A stretch of DNA of 64,000 nt from Euglena gracilis (taxonomy: Eukaryota > Euglenida > Euglenophyceae > Euglenales). Below, piece after piece: positions 24,043-34,292 of this stretch. The translations under genes were made by a program, and so were the position numbers. The stretch covers positions 50,083,302 through 50,147,301 of the forward strand of contig CP154956.1 of assembly GCA_039621445.1 (NCBI GenBank), read 5' to 3'. Below the pieces are notes generated by a model. That model was given only the letters and a program-made list of their open reading frames with translations, did no database searches and was not told the DNA's origin. Position 1 is the first letter of the stretch, and every line of letters begins with the position of its first letter.

Positions 24043-25261
24043 ATGTGACAGTTGTTGTAGTTCATTGGTCACTTTTGTGGTTTTTTGCCAACCCCCCCCC
24101 GGGGGAGGGGGTCCGGACCAAAAACCAGTCAGTACCTCACCAACGTCCCCCTGCTATGCTCCTTGACTATTTTGGGCTGCTTTTGGCCACTCGTTCGGCG
24201 ACTCCAAAAGCTGAACCCGCAAAATACATCCGTTATCCCACGAACTGGACCAAAAAAAAGTGATCAAAACAGGCAAAAATGGGGAAAAATATACCAAAAA
24301 AAGGTCTAAAATGGCCAAAAATGGCCAAAAAAGGCTGAAAAGAATGGCTCCAAATTACCAAAAGGGGGCAAGGGCTGTCAAAAATGGTCAAAATGATCAA
24401 AAATGGGTAAATTGGTCAAAAAATGGGCCAAAGGGGGCAAAAGCGACGTAAGCCAGATGAGACAGGAAATCTCAAAACCAGCTGGGGTCGAACCAGATGC
24501 CAAAAAATCGAAATCGCAAAAATATCCCAAAAACTGCCAATTATGCAAAAAAAAATTGATTTTTGACCCAAAAAAAAGTGTCCTGGCCAGCCTTGGCCCA
24601 TTTTTACATCATGAAATCGAAAAATCTGTATTTGTCCAGCCGCCCAAATCCAAATTCGGGGGCTGAAAATAAATGAAATTCGTTGATGGGGGTCCCAGGC
24701 CCGTAAAAAGGCTGCTGGCTGGAAAAAGATGCGGGCTGGCTGGACGCCCTGGGGGGGAAGGGGGTCAAATTTTCTTAAGCTACACTGATCACAAAAAAAA
24801 ACCCACAGTTGACTGTATTTCAGACCCCATCTTTTTGTGCTTTGACGACCTGTGGACATGCCTCCAAAAGGTGTAAAAAAGGTTCTGGGAGGAAAAATGG
24901 TGGGGAGAAATGAAGCGGAAAATTGGGTGGTTTCCCATCATTTTTGTTTCCGGGGACTGAACACAGTGTTAATTCATTTGGTTTATTTTTTAATTTTATT
25001 TCTTTTTATTTTCAATTTATTATTATTTTATTAATTATATTGTTCAATTTTCATTTTATATTTTATGTTGGATTTGTGATTTATGTTGAACAGAAAAGAA
25101 TTTAGCTGTGATACAAAGACAAAAAAGATTTCTCCTTGGTGTGCACCAAGAATACACACTGATACACATTTAATTTGCCAATACATTGATACACAAAAAA
25201 ATGGTGGGAAACACCCAAGTTGATCTGTTGACACCAGGACATCGCTCAACATCCCCCCGGA
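24043..25261. other. No gene seen
   Basis: 24,060-24,136 is an AAACCAGTCAGT/C-tract repeat. 24,270-24,430 is rich in AAAATGGCCAAA and gives Lys-rich artefact frames. 24,975-25,085 is AT-rich. Confidence 0.4.
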
Positions 25262-25465
25262 GGGGTCCACCGCAAAAATGGAATCCCAACTTTTTGGTTG
25301 CCCCCCGTGGAGCCTCCGCAGAGTCTCCGTGGAGCCCTAGGTAACCAGCCTCCGCAGAGGCTGAGGGAACCAGTCTCCGCGGAGGCTCCGAGGCGACCAG
25401 CCTCCGCGGAGATAACCAGCCTCCGCGGAGGTTCAAAATAACCAGACTTTGCGGAGGTTCCGACG
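25262..25465. repeat. Palindromic GCCTCCGCGGAGGC minisatellite (left block)
   Basis: Repeated AACCAGCCTCCGCGGAGG units; each contains a self-complementary CCTCCGCGGAGG. A larger block of the same family is at 26,626-26,935. Confidence 0.85.
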
Positions 25466-26625
25466 AGGGTCCGCCAGGTGACAAATTTTGCCAGAGCATG
25501 TTGTGTACATGGAAATGAACGGGCATTTTTTTGTGTTAAAAAGAGAAACGTTTTTCAATGTCAAAGACGGCGACTGCACTCAGCGGCAGAGCATCCGCTT
25601 CTGAACCTGTCAGACGCCGTTTTCTGCCCATTTGCACAGAGGATGCAAAAAATCACGGACTTTGGGAGGCAACATGGAGCTTAAAACCAAACCGAAAATG
25701 AAATTTATTCAGCCAGAATTGTACACAAATTATCCAGAGAGGCCAGAATTGTACCCAAAACTGTGATCTCGAGATTTGTCTCAACTTTTGATCCTGCTGG
25801 GATTGCACTGGCATGGTCTACCAGGTGAACCAACAGTCACCTGGGGGGTACCCCCCCCCTTTGCCCACTGACCAGGTTCCGACAACCAGGGGGGGTGGTT
25901 GTACACCCCCCTCCAACCTATGACCCCCAACCAGGGGGTGGTCGTACGACCAGGTGCCAAAATCAACCCAATTATCAACCACCCACAACCCCCGACAGGA
26001 GGGTGGTCGTACACACCCCCTTGCCTGCAAATCCCCGGTCGGAAGTTGCAGGTAAGGGGGTGTACAACCACTGAGAGAGCTCCTCAATCACAAAATCCTT
26101 TTGTTGTGGACAAATGGTGGACATGGCGTAAATAGCAAATGGGTGAATGGGAAAAGCGAAATCAGGCGGGTGTCGTGTTTTTGTGGATAAATGGTTTTGA
26201 ACAAATTTGGCGGACATGGCGTGAATACCAAACAGGTAAACGTTCTGTGCCACATCAGGCGGACATGGCGGTTTTTTTGTGACAAACGGGGAGTATGGGG
26301 GCGTGTGAGAGGGGGGAACTCATTTGTTTTTTTTTAAAGGGGATGTGGGCAGTGTTGGAGGAAAAACAAAATTGCAAATCTAAATTTTTTCGGGGATGGG
26401 GCAAAAATGAAAACAAAAACTTTCCTTGTGGGGTTGGGGGTGGGGCAAGAAAACCCCCAAAAATGTAATATTTCTTTTCTTGCGGCGGGTAGGGGTGGAA
26501 AAAAAATTCTACTTCTTCTGGGCACTAGTGTGGGGTGGTGGGGAGGGGTGTGGGGGGTGGAGGGGGGGGGGGTGGGGTCAGATATTTTTTACTGTTTTCA
26601 GACACAGCGCATACAAAATTGGTTG
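25466..26625. repeat. GGTCGTACGACC-type repeats and gene-free sequence
   Basis: 25,800-26,065 holds several GGGGGTGGT(T/C)GTAC words around a GGTCGTACGACC palindrome, like 21,205-21,445. 26,105-26,275 repeats GGCGGACATGGCGTGAATA-type words. The rest shows nothing recognisable. Confidence 0.5.
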
Positions 26626-26935
26626 CCTCTGTGAAGCCTCCGCGGAGGCTGGTGAGCCTCCGCGGAGGCTCCGAGGTAAGGCGCCTCCACAGAGGCAAAG
26701 TAGTCAGCCTACGCGGAGGCTAAGGTGACCAACTCTGCTGAGGCTACTCCGAGGTATCCAGCCTAAGGAAACCAGCCTCCGCGGAGGTTAAAGTAACCAG
26801 CCTCCGCGGAAACTCCGAGGTAACCAGCCTCCGTGGAAGCTCCGAGGTAACCAGCCTCTGCGGAGGCTTGAGGTAACCAGCCTCCGAAGAGCCAAGTTAA
26901 CCAGCCTCCGCGGAGCCTCCGCGGAGGCTAAGATC
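26626..26935. repeat. Palindromic GCCTCCGCGGAGGC minisatellite (right block)
   Basis: About a dozen 20-30-bp units of the form TAACCAGCCTCCGCGGAGGC with single-base variants that often break or restore the palindrome. Confidence 0.85.
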
Positions 26936-27254
26936 ACCAAAAGTGAGGACTTCACATTTGTTGGGACACCCCCCGGGGGTCCAGTTCACTTGGGGATTTT
27001 GGACTGGCTGGAAAAAAAGCTGGACCCCCCCCCCGCACGATGTACAAGCGTTGTGGAAAACCATGTCCAGCCCACGTGTTCAATGTCGAAAAACACTTCC
27101 ACGTTGTTTTTTTTAAGCAAATAATCATAAACAAACGCAATTTTTCCCGCAAAAAAAACTATCCTCAGTGCACGTTTTTGGCAGTGCACAAGTGGACACC
27201 AAAAAACGTGACTCAATGCTGGGTGCGAGTGGTGGAGGCTTTTTGCCAACCCCA

Positions 27255-27399
27255 GGGCGCAGACCAACGTGGAAAGCACCACCCCAGTAGAGCCAAATAC
27301 CGTACCAAATACGTACAATAACTCCGCCACCTCTGATTTGTTGTCCTCCCAGTTGGTTTGCTGCTGGTCTGCCGCTGGTTCCGAGCTGGTTTGCTGCAC
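27255..27399 (-). pseudogene. Relic of the MULE-like transposase (middle part)
   Basis: The minus-strand reading QTSSEPAADQQQTNW then VFGTVFGSTGVVLSTLVC closely matches QNSSESAADQQQTSS and VLGTVFGTTGVVLSTLVC of the transposon gene at 46,880-47,020. Frames continue only briefly on either side. It is a short, displaced copy in the opposite orientation, evidence that the family is multicopy. Confidence 0.75.
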
Positions 27400-27587
27400 T
27401 CTGGCATCCCAAACGCCGGTTTAAGCTGGCAGCCGAAGGCCGCACAGCGGGCGAAGGCTGCTGCAATTCAGAACCTGAAAAGTTGATGCTGTTATTTAAA
27501 GGCTGTGGGTCAGGGTTAGGTTTCCCTAACCATCCCATCCCATCTCCTCAACGTCATTAAACTGGTGTCTACAGGGGACCCAGCGAA

Positions 27588-27679
27588 CCCAAAGAGGCGC
27601 CCAACCAGGGTAAAAAACATTGGGGGACCCGAGCGAGGTCCCCCAATGTGTATAAACCCCAGTTGGGCGCCTCTTTGGG
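27588..27679. repeat. Two-step hairpin
   Basis: CCCAAAGAGGCGCCCAAC (27,588-27,605) pairs with its complement at 27,662-27,679. Inside, CATTGGGGGACC pairs with GGTCCCCCAATG around a CGAGCGA loop. The loop resembles the CGAGTGAGCGAAGCGAG loop at 20,275. Confidence 0.85.
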
Positions 27680-27864
27680 GTAGCTGGTGGGGTTCTGGGT
27701 TGTCAACTAGACGGTGGGATCCAAAACCCCGTTCATGGTAGACTAAGGGGGGGGGGGCGGAGGTTCTGGGCAGTCGATCGACTAGTTGAAGGGTCGGTGC
27801 CCAGTCCAGCCTTTTTTTGGGCCTGTCCCAGGGGGGGATGCTCCGCGTTTTTCTCTGATACGAA

Positions 27865-28745
27865 AACTGTGTCCAGAACGCCGGTTCGGGCGTGAAGCCA
27901 TGTTCCAGAACGCCGGTTCCGAACCGGCGTTCTGGACATAGTTGTTGAAACCGTGGATTAGGGGCTCTGGCTTCACGCCCGAACCGGCGTTCAAGGAATC
28001 CAGGCCAATTTCGGCCTAAATACCCATTTTTCAAACATTTTGGAGCACTTTTGGGCTCCTTTGGGCGCATGGCCATATCGACCGGCCGATTGAAGTTTTC
28101 ACACGTCTGGTGCCATGTTACCCATCGATTGAAAGCTCTTCTCAAGGGCTTTTGGCAGATGGCCACAGGATTCAGCCATTATGCATACAGCGCTTATTTT
28201 CAGTGATCGTGCATTCCAAAATTTGACATCTTAATTTGTGAAATTCCACACCTCAAGTGCCATACAGCATATCAATTGAAAGCTCTCGCCAAGACCTTTC
28301 ATTTGGTACCCTCAGAACTCAGCTACACTGCGAGCACTCTGAAAATCAGCAATCGCATTTTCCGACCCTGTTTGCAAAGTCGAAATTCCTATGTTTCACC
28401 AGCCATGTTGCCCATCGATCGAAAGCTCCTCTCAAGGGCTTTCAGCAGATGGCCTTAGATTTCAGCCGTGCTGCATGGTATTCTATTTCAAAAATTCCCC
28501 AAATATGGCCAAATGGAAATTATTGCACAAAATAACCCAATTTGTGGCCAAATACCCCCCCCCCCAAAACTGCTTAGATGTGATTGCCACATGTCTACTA
28601 ACCATTTTGAACAGTTTTTGACACTTTTTATTTTCGGTCCCCTGGACGCCATCTTCCCGCCGAACCGGCGTTCTGGACGCCGGTTCGGCGCAAAAATTTC
28701 TGCGCCGAACCGGCGTCCAGAACGCCGGTTCGGGCGTGAAACCAG
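27865..28745 (+). mobile_element. CCGGCGT-hairpin / GAAAGCTC-core element, copy 1
   Basis: Left end: clustered GAACGCCGGTTC inverted words (27,870-28,000). Middle: three tandem core units starting at about 28,118, 28,262 and 28,408 (spacing 144 and 146 bp), each with ATCGA(T/A)(C/T)GAAAGCTC or a variant. Right end: 28,663-28,735, a hairpin of CCGAACCGGCGTTCTGGACG and complements. The same architecture occurs at 35,242-36,202 and 62,334-63,296. No protein-coding frame is convincing. Confidence 0.65.
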
Positions 28746-28884
28746 AGCCCCAATACACGGTTTCAAGGTATTTGAGGACAATACCCTTCATTTTTGTAAA
28801 ATTTGGCCATTTTCGACCATTTTGGGATTCAATCAACTCCTTTGAGGACACAGAGTAATTCTGTCCACCACAGAGAAACTCACA

Positions 28885-29963
28885 ATGGCAACCCCAGTTC
28901 GTGGAGAGAAGTTGGAAACAGTTCAAAAGAAGCGTGCTCGAGAGCGAGAAACCTTTCAAGCATTTACCAAGGTGAAATATGAGGTGAAGGAGAGGGAGTT
29001 GGCAGTGAGGCTGTTGAAGGATTCGGCTGACGAGAATGAAGGAAATCCCTCTTTTTCGGAGGTTTGAAATGAATCCATTGAACCATCTTTCATGGATTTC
29101 TCATCGCAGGTTGCTTCGGAGCTCATTGAAAAGTTCAGTTTCAAAGGGGACCATGGATTCTTGCGTGTCAAACTGAAGGGCTGGTGGAGTGTATCCTCCG
29201 GTCAAAACAAGAAATGGAAAGAAACCCCAAAGAAAGCCGTGGAAACAAGTAGTGCCATCACCATGGAGCAACCCAAAGGTTTTGCCCTTGTTTTTGTAGT
29301 TTCTAAGATTTTTTTCTCTCTCAGAGGTTGATCCTGAGTTGGCCTACATCCAAGAAGCTCGCGACCATGTTGCCAAACTATCACAAGATGAAACCCGGTG
29401 GGTGGATGAGGTTGAGGCCACGTTTGAGGGCTCTATACAGCCAGATGCAGTTGAACTCAATGAGTATGGCCTGTGACTGCCCTTGTGTTAAAAATCTGTT
29501 TAACACTCAGGTATAGCATTAAAGAGAGCCGAACAGCCCAGAAGGAGTTTCGGGTGCGACATTACCGACATTGGCGGTCCCACCCACCACAACCTCCTGT
29601 TGATCAAACTAGCGCCCCTGCTGTTGTTCAAAGGGTTTTACGCTTCTTCAAAGGTGCATTTGTCCTTGTTCATCTTGGTTGGCTGTACTAGTGCTGGGTT
29701 CTGCTTTGTGGTGGTGGCGATGCTTTGCTGTTTGTGTTGGTTCACCAATCTTTCAATCGTTCAACATTCCCCGCTCAGGACATCGAAGGCTTCCAACTGA
29801 TGCCGGTCAAGATCCTCAGTGTCGCGCTCCGCTACTATCTGAACATGACGTTGTGCGGAAGCAGCGGGCAACACGCATTGACCACTTCTTCAAGAAGGAG
29901 TCCCAAATGTCGCAGCCCGTTCCTCTAACTCCTGAACAACCACTGAGTCTTCCCGCCGAATAG
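28885..29963 (+). CDS. Five-exon gene, 270-aa protein of unknown function
   Basis: Exons 28,885-29,061, 29,110-29,278, 29,325-29,463, 29,511-29,653 and 29,779-29,963 join through four GT-AG introns (48, 46, 47 and 125 bp) with consistent phases 0, 1, 2, 1 into one frame of 813 nt ending in TAG. The ATG lies in CACAATGG. Residues about 10-40 are a Lys/Arg/Glu-rich helix (KKRARERETFQAF). The middle is acidic with Trp residues (LKGWWSV, QDETRWVDEVEATFE). Residues about 178-195 are basic (RVRHYRHWRSH). Near the C-terminus RATRIDHFFKKE resembles a PCNA-interaction motif lacking its Gln. I do not recognise the family. It ends about 320 bp before the Harbinger-like transposase exon, so it could be that element's accessory gene or a host gene beside it. 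Confidence 0.75.
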
Positions 29964-30284
29964 GCTTGCTTTCAATTGTCGGGAGTTGTGTTACCCAGCT
30001 TTGGAACCCCCCCCTTCCACCCATCCCATGGTAAACCACATTGCGAACATTGTTTGTTGGTGTAACCAAGCCTCTGGTCGACTCCCCATACATGAACCAA
30101 CACAAAATGAAGCAGCCGGGGGTTGGACTTTCACTCCACCAATCAGACAATCGTGGGTATCACCAATGACAATTCTCATACGGGTCTTGGTTCCTATTTT
30201 TCATTTTTGAAGGTAAATTGGTTGACAGACAACTGGTGGGTTTTCAATCCTTTTCTGTGCATTTTTCAGATGGAAAACCCCTGA
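29964..30284. other. Gene gap
   Basis: No clear frame. A GT-AG pair at about 30,211-30,269 (GGTAAATTGG to TTTTTCAG) looks like an intron, but the downstream sequence hits TGA at 30,282 in the transposase frame, so the first transposase exon is not resolved. Confidence 0.4.
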
Positions 30285-32245
30285 ACACAACTCGAAGTCC
30301 CCCAATCCGAGTACCTTAGGAGCCCCTCGGCGGAGTGCCTTCCTTTTCGACTACCTCCTGAAGACGTCGCTTGGTGGCGACAGCGAGTGCATGGAAATGA
30401 GAGAGTGGTGCGTGCGGTTACCGGATTTAGCTCTGAGATATGCGCCGAAATGTATGCTAAGTATGGCCTTGCCCTGCAGTGGCCACGTGCAAAGCAAATG
30501 CCTCAAGTAAAATAGGTGGTTGTGTCATTTGCTTCTTTCGAGCGGCTTTTTGCACTCCTTGTTGTTTTGAAGTTGTCCCCTTCGTATTATGCGGGTCCTT
30601 TTGTGTGCCAGTACGACGTTGGGCCGACAAAGTTTTGGGATCGTGTAGATAATGACATGGAAATGCTTGCGACCATCGTTAATGACATACGCTTCCAAGA
30701 TCGATTGCATCATTTCAATCACTGTCAACATTTCCCACATTTTGTCACAGCCATTTTAGACACATTCCCTGTAGGGTGTCTCGCCGGAGAAACAGGAGAT
30801 GTCTCGTATCAACCAAAATATGCCGACCACGTGATGAAGGTGCAAGTTGCGATTGATTTTCAAGGGAGAATTGTAGCGTGGTCTGGGCCGCATTTGGGAT
30901 CCCGCTCTGACCCTCTTCTGTATGGTGAATACCTTCCTTGGCGACTTTTGGAACCATGCATCATTGTGACTGTGAATTCGTTGGCCGGAAGGGGGGGGGA
31001 GAAAGTTTTCCCTAGGGGAGGGGGACATGGTGCAATGCGCACTTCTGTCACATTGATGCCCTTGGGTGAAATGTGGCTTGCGGATGGTATATATTCTGGG
31101 CGACCCCATCTTGTTGCCCCCTGCCGCAAGCCCCCTGGCCAACCATTGGCTCCCACCGCCTGTGCATATAATGACGTTCACTCCTTCTATAGGGCTCGAG
31201 TTGAACATGCGTTTGGGATGGGGCTTCTTTGGAGAGGTGACCCCTTTGGGGGGTTGGTACGCCATGTCGAGTCCGAATAGGGGGGGGGTAAATGGCGTGG
31301 CGAGGGGGGCGGCGACCGGGGGGGGGGGGGGAGGGGTGTACCATGGTTTTCCAACAAAATTTTTGTGTGATCCATTTGTTGTTTTTTTCGTTTTTATTTT
31401 GTGCCTTTTTTGGGGGGGGGGGGAAACAGGGGGGTGTACCAACCATGGTTTTCCAACAAAATTTTTGTTCAAAAAAATCGTGAAAATCGCCGGTGGCGTG
31501 GCGAGGGGGTCCGGCTAGGGGGGGGGAAGGGGGGTAAATGGCGTGGCGAGGCCCTTGGAGAGGGGGGGGGGAGGGGTGTCAACCCCCCTTCCTGCTCATG
31601 GCAAATGACAACCTCCAAAGAAGCCTTCACTTGGTGCTGTGGGGTTTTGCACTAGTCCGAAACACCTGGACTGGTTGCGAGCAAAAGTTTTTCACCCGCT
31701 TGAAGGTTCTGTTAAACCTGTACACTTTCACCATGCGTCGTAATTACAAGTATGAGCCATTTGGCCCGTGGGGCCATTTCCCCTCTGTCCAACATCCCAT
31801 TCCTCCTATTCCATCAGAAGTTGCTGATTCGTCTGGGGAGGTGCTGCAACAAGATGCTTGCACCAATGATCCAAAAGACGACAGTGCAGACAAGGGTCGG
31901 CAATGCCATAAATGCATACGTTGCCACAAAAAAACACCAACATCAGGTGAAAGTTTTCCATTTGTTTTTTTTTGGTGACAAAAGGAGCAGGATGTGACAT
32001 TTGGTTTTTTGGTGGTAAAATTAATTCTGACACGACATTTTTTATGAAATATCAACTGAAATAATTTGTTCACTGTTGCTGACGGGCCACGTTCGTTGTT
32101 GATTTATGGAACCCGTTGCATCCCCAACCCTGAAACAGATGAATTTGACCATGCGCCAACTATCCCTGGACCGCCTGTGGTGATCCGCACGCGTGCCCAA
32201 TATAAGTCTGCACCATGGTTGTTGAAACTGACCACTCAAACTTGA
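30285..32245 (+). pseudogene. Harbinger/ISL2EU-like DDE transposase gene, interrupted
   Basis: The frame from 30,285 reads PPEDVAWWRQRV and VTGFSSEICAEMYAKYG. A phase-0 66-bp GT-AG intron (30,507-30,572) follows. The next exon reads QYDVGPTKFWDRVDND, ILDTFPV (first Asp), KVQVAIDFQGRIVAWSGP, LADGIYSG (second Asp) and RARVEHAFG (Glu). This order is that of the DDE_Tnp_4 family used by Harbinger and ISL2EU transposons. The frame is cut after RGDPF by a 341-bp element at 31,248 and resumes at 31,589 as LLMANDNLQRSLHLVLWGFA then KVLLNLYTF, the expected C-terminal helices. A later segment (32,080-32,245) reads PGPPVVIRTRAQYKSAP and ends in TGA. The catalytic triad is intact but the insertion disrupts the gene. 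No start codon is found for the first exon. Confidence 0.75.
31248..31588. mobile_element. 341-bp G/C-tract TIR element in the transposase gene
   Basis: Ends are GGGGGGTTGGTACGCC on the left and GGTGTCAACCCCCC on the right, with TTT/TTC flanks as a probable 3-bp duplication. Removing the element plus one triplet brings the two transposase segments into the same frame, which supports the boundaries. Inside are GGCGTGGCGAGG words and two copies of CCATGGTTTTCCAACAAAAT. A relative lies at 45,736-45,989. Confidence 0.75.
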
Positions 32246-32595
32246 GCCCATACCTACTGTCTGGCTGGCGAATGAGCTTTGTGTTGCATTTTTGTTGTCG
32301 TTGGAGTTGAGTGGTTTCAGCAAGCCCAACCAGGAAAATAAGTTCAGAACATTGGCCCCAATAAGTGCTTTTTGCAAAGGAATTTGCAAAACAAAATGAG
32401 GGTGTTTGGTTGTGGTTGGAAATTTGTGAGAAAATTGGGAACCCCTCCGAATTGGGACTCTATCCCAAAGAAATTTGGAGTCACCACACCCTTTTAACAA
32501 TGCGGCTGCTAACGGTCGACAAATCTCCCATGAGCCTTCGTCACGCCGTCGGCCAGCCGTCGGCCAGCCGTCGGCCAGCCGTGTGCTCCCCCTAT
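32246..32595. other. No gene seen
   Basis: Contains four tandem CGTCGGCCAGC units (32,542-32,582). No coding evidence. Confidence 0.4.
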
Positions 32596-32716
32596 TGGTA
32601 ATTGGCTGGCCTGGTGGTGCTGCGGGGCACCTGCTCACCCAACAGTGTGGCCAAACACCTGCGGGCGCTGATAAAGAAAATGCACGCTAAGGCACAGACC
32701 ATTCATCCGTGCCCGG
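32596..32716 (+). pseudogene. Relic of the MULE-like transposase (C-terminal part)
   Basis: In mixed frames it encodes VLRGTCSPNSVAKHLRALIK then KMHAKA and IHPCP, matching VLRGTRSPNSVAKYLRGLIK, KMHAKA and VHPCP of the exon at 48,571-48,707. Upstream the similarity ends at TAATTGGCTGGC (TAACTGGCTGGC in the other). A second displaced fragment of the same family. Confidence 0.75.
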
Positions 32717-32884
32717 TAATGGATTTTTCGCTTTTGGCGGTTCCAGAATGGTCCAAAGATGGACAAAAATGGGATGGATTTGGTCTACCCAGGAGAAATT
32801 CCTGGTCAATTTTTTTTGGATAATTGACCTTTTTTGGCATTTTTGGGCTCCCCCCGGGGGGGGGGGGGCAGCCCAAATTTTCTA

Positions 32885-33195
32885 TATGAACTGTGTCAGC
32901 CCGAACCAGCGTCCCAGGCACTAGGTTCATGCCCGAACCGGCGTCTGGGACACAGTTTCTTGAAACCGTTTCTAGGCTCTGGGTTCACGCCCGAACCGGC
33001 GGCTGAGGAATCACGGCCAATTTCGCCCCAAATCCCCATTTTGGGGCAGTTTTTGGCGACTTTGGCCCAAATTGGCTGCCGGTCGAAATTGGTAGAGTCC
33101 ACACTTCCGGAGCCATTTGCCCATCAATCAAAAGCTCTTCTCATGGGCTTTCGGCACATGGCCTCAGAATTCGGCCATAATGCACACAGCGCTTA
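32885..33195 (+). mobile_element. CCGGCGT-hairpin / GAAAGCTC-core element, truncated copy
   Basis: CCCGAACCGGCG words at 32,900-33,000 are followed by one core unit at 33,118-33,190 (CATCAATCAAAAGCTCTTCT, then GGGCTTTCGGCACATGGCC). It breaks off at a CGGCCTACGGCCTCC hairpin of another repeat at 33,203. The order and spacing match copy 1. Confidence 0.55.
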
Positions 33196-33199
33196 TTTA

Positions 33200-33395
33200 A
33201 CTTGGTCGGCCTACGGCCTCCTCCGGGGGGGGGGGCGGCAGCCCCCCCCCCCGGACCCCCCCCCCGCCTAAAATAACAAAATCCCCTTGGGTGTGCAAGG
33301 CAAGGATTGCCAAAATGCACCCCCCAACAAACTCCTTTTGTGTGCACCCAGGTAGGTAAAATAGCCCATCTGTATGTTCCACAGGGTTTGGCCAA
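33200..33395 (+). repeat. Terminus-like fragment of the 44.5-49.8 kb transposon family
   Basis: A CGGCCTACGGCCTC hairpin, a G-tract/GGCAG/C-tract junction, and then TCCCCTTGGGTGTGCAAGGC followed by AAGGATTGCC, matching the region just inside the left end of the element at 44,531. Confidence 0.55.
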
Positions 33396-33479
33396 GGGTT
33401 TTTATGCCTCTGAAATGGAAAACCATGGCGGTGGTTTCTACCGACCAAATGGTCGGCCCGACCTCCAAATGGTCGGGCC

Positions 33480-33709
33480 GATAAGGGGGTGGTGCGGGTC
33501 ACGGGGGGGGGGGTCACGGGGGGGGGTCACGGGGGGGTCATGGGGGAAGTATGCCACTTTGGAGGTGGTCGGGAGGCAGCATCCATGTTGTTGCACCCCA
33601 TCACGAGAAGGGCAGCACGCATCCTAAAATCAGTGATTTTTGGGTCCAAAAGAGAATCATTTTTGGCCATTCTTGGGCCATTTTTGAACCAAAAAATGCC
33701 TTTTGGTTT
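33480..33709 (+). repeat. First third of a split element; inverted match at 52,670-52,890
   Basis: GTCACGGGGG tandem words, then GTATGCCACTTTGGAGGTGG and CAGCACGCATCCTAAAATCA. All occur in reverse complement at 52,690-52,880. The match stops at CTTTTGGTTT (33,700-33,709), where the next element is inserted. Confidence 0.8.
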
Positions 33710-33914
33710 AAAAACGTGTTCAGCCCGCCAAATGCCTGCCCTGAAATTCGTGGTCATGAACACGTTTTCAGGCTGAAATCTGGGCTCGGCCACAATTTGT
33801 TTAAAAACGTTTTCAGAGCCCGCCAAATGCCTACCCTGAAATTCGTGGTCATGATTCACGCAAGGGGTCAAAAACGGCAATTTGTGAAATTCGGACCCAA
33901 AAAACGGCGCCCTC

Positions 33915-34053
33915 ACTGAAAACGTGCCTGAACCCGGATGCCTTCACTGAAAACGTGTCATTGACACAAATGCCCTCACTGAAAACGTGCCTGAACCCGG
34001 ATGCCTTCACTGAAAACGTGTCATTGCCACAAATGCCCTCACTGAAAACGTGT
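33915..34053 (+). repeat. 31/32-bp repeats of CACTGAAAACGTG
   Basis: Alternating CCTCACTGAAAACGTGCC and CTTCACTGAAAACGTGTC units. Similar arrays lie at 34,990-35,140 and, inverted, at 37,290-37,425 and 38,350-38,490. Confidence 0.9.
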
Positions 34054-34103
34054 CACCCCCCCCCTTTTTTTCTTTTTTTCTTTATTCCCGCAGCCCTGCC
34101 AAT

Positions 34104-34292
34104 ATGGCCAAACGCACGGCAAACTTTGTGAATGGTCTTTTGCCACCTCCCCCTAGGACGGACCCCCTTCATGGCACCTTGCTGGCACAGGGCAACACAA
34201 AGAAAAAGTCCGGCTCCGTAGGTGCAGAGCTTGCTGCTGTTGCCAACTGTTTGGAGTTCGCCAAACTGTGTCAACATCGGCAAGCCTGTTAA
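34104..34292 (+). CDS. Short ORF in the core of element A (62 aa)
   Basis: The ATG (CAATATGGCC) lies 10 nt after a strong splice-acceptor-like run TTTCTTTATTCCCGCAG. The product begins MAKRTANFVNGLLPPPPRTD and ends CQHRQAC at TAA. The inverted copy in element B has TAT at this stop position and continues for 34 residues, so this arm may be a nonsense-truncated version. Downstream, EKCGFCGVAIPKNPNC (about 34,440-34,490) in another frame looks like a zinc-binding exon of the same gene. The family is not recognised. Confidence 0.45.
   Translation: MAKRTANFVNGLLPPPPRTDPLHGTLLAQGNTKKKSGSVGAELAAVANCLEFAKLCQHRQAC

Noticed and set aside
22551-24065. Very long Gly/Cys/Trp- or Pro/His/Thr-rich frames on both strands
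   Set aside because: They are translations of C6-8/ACACAC arrays, open in most frames on both strands; no gene-like composition.
25560-25640. tRNA-like segment (CTCAGCGGCAGAGCATCCG)
   Set aside because: It resembles a D-arm/A-box, but there is no GGTTCGA-type T-arm and no acceptor stem pairing.
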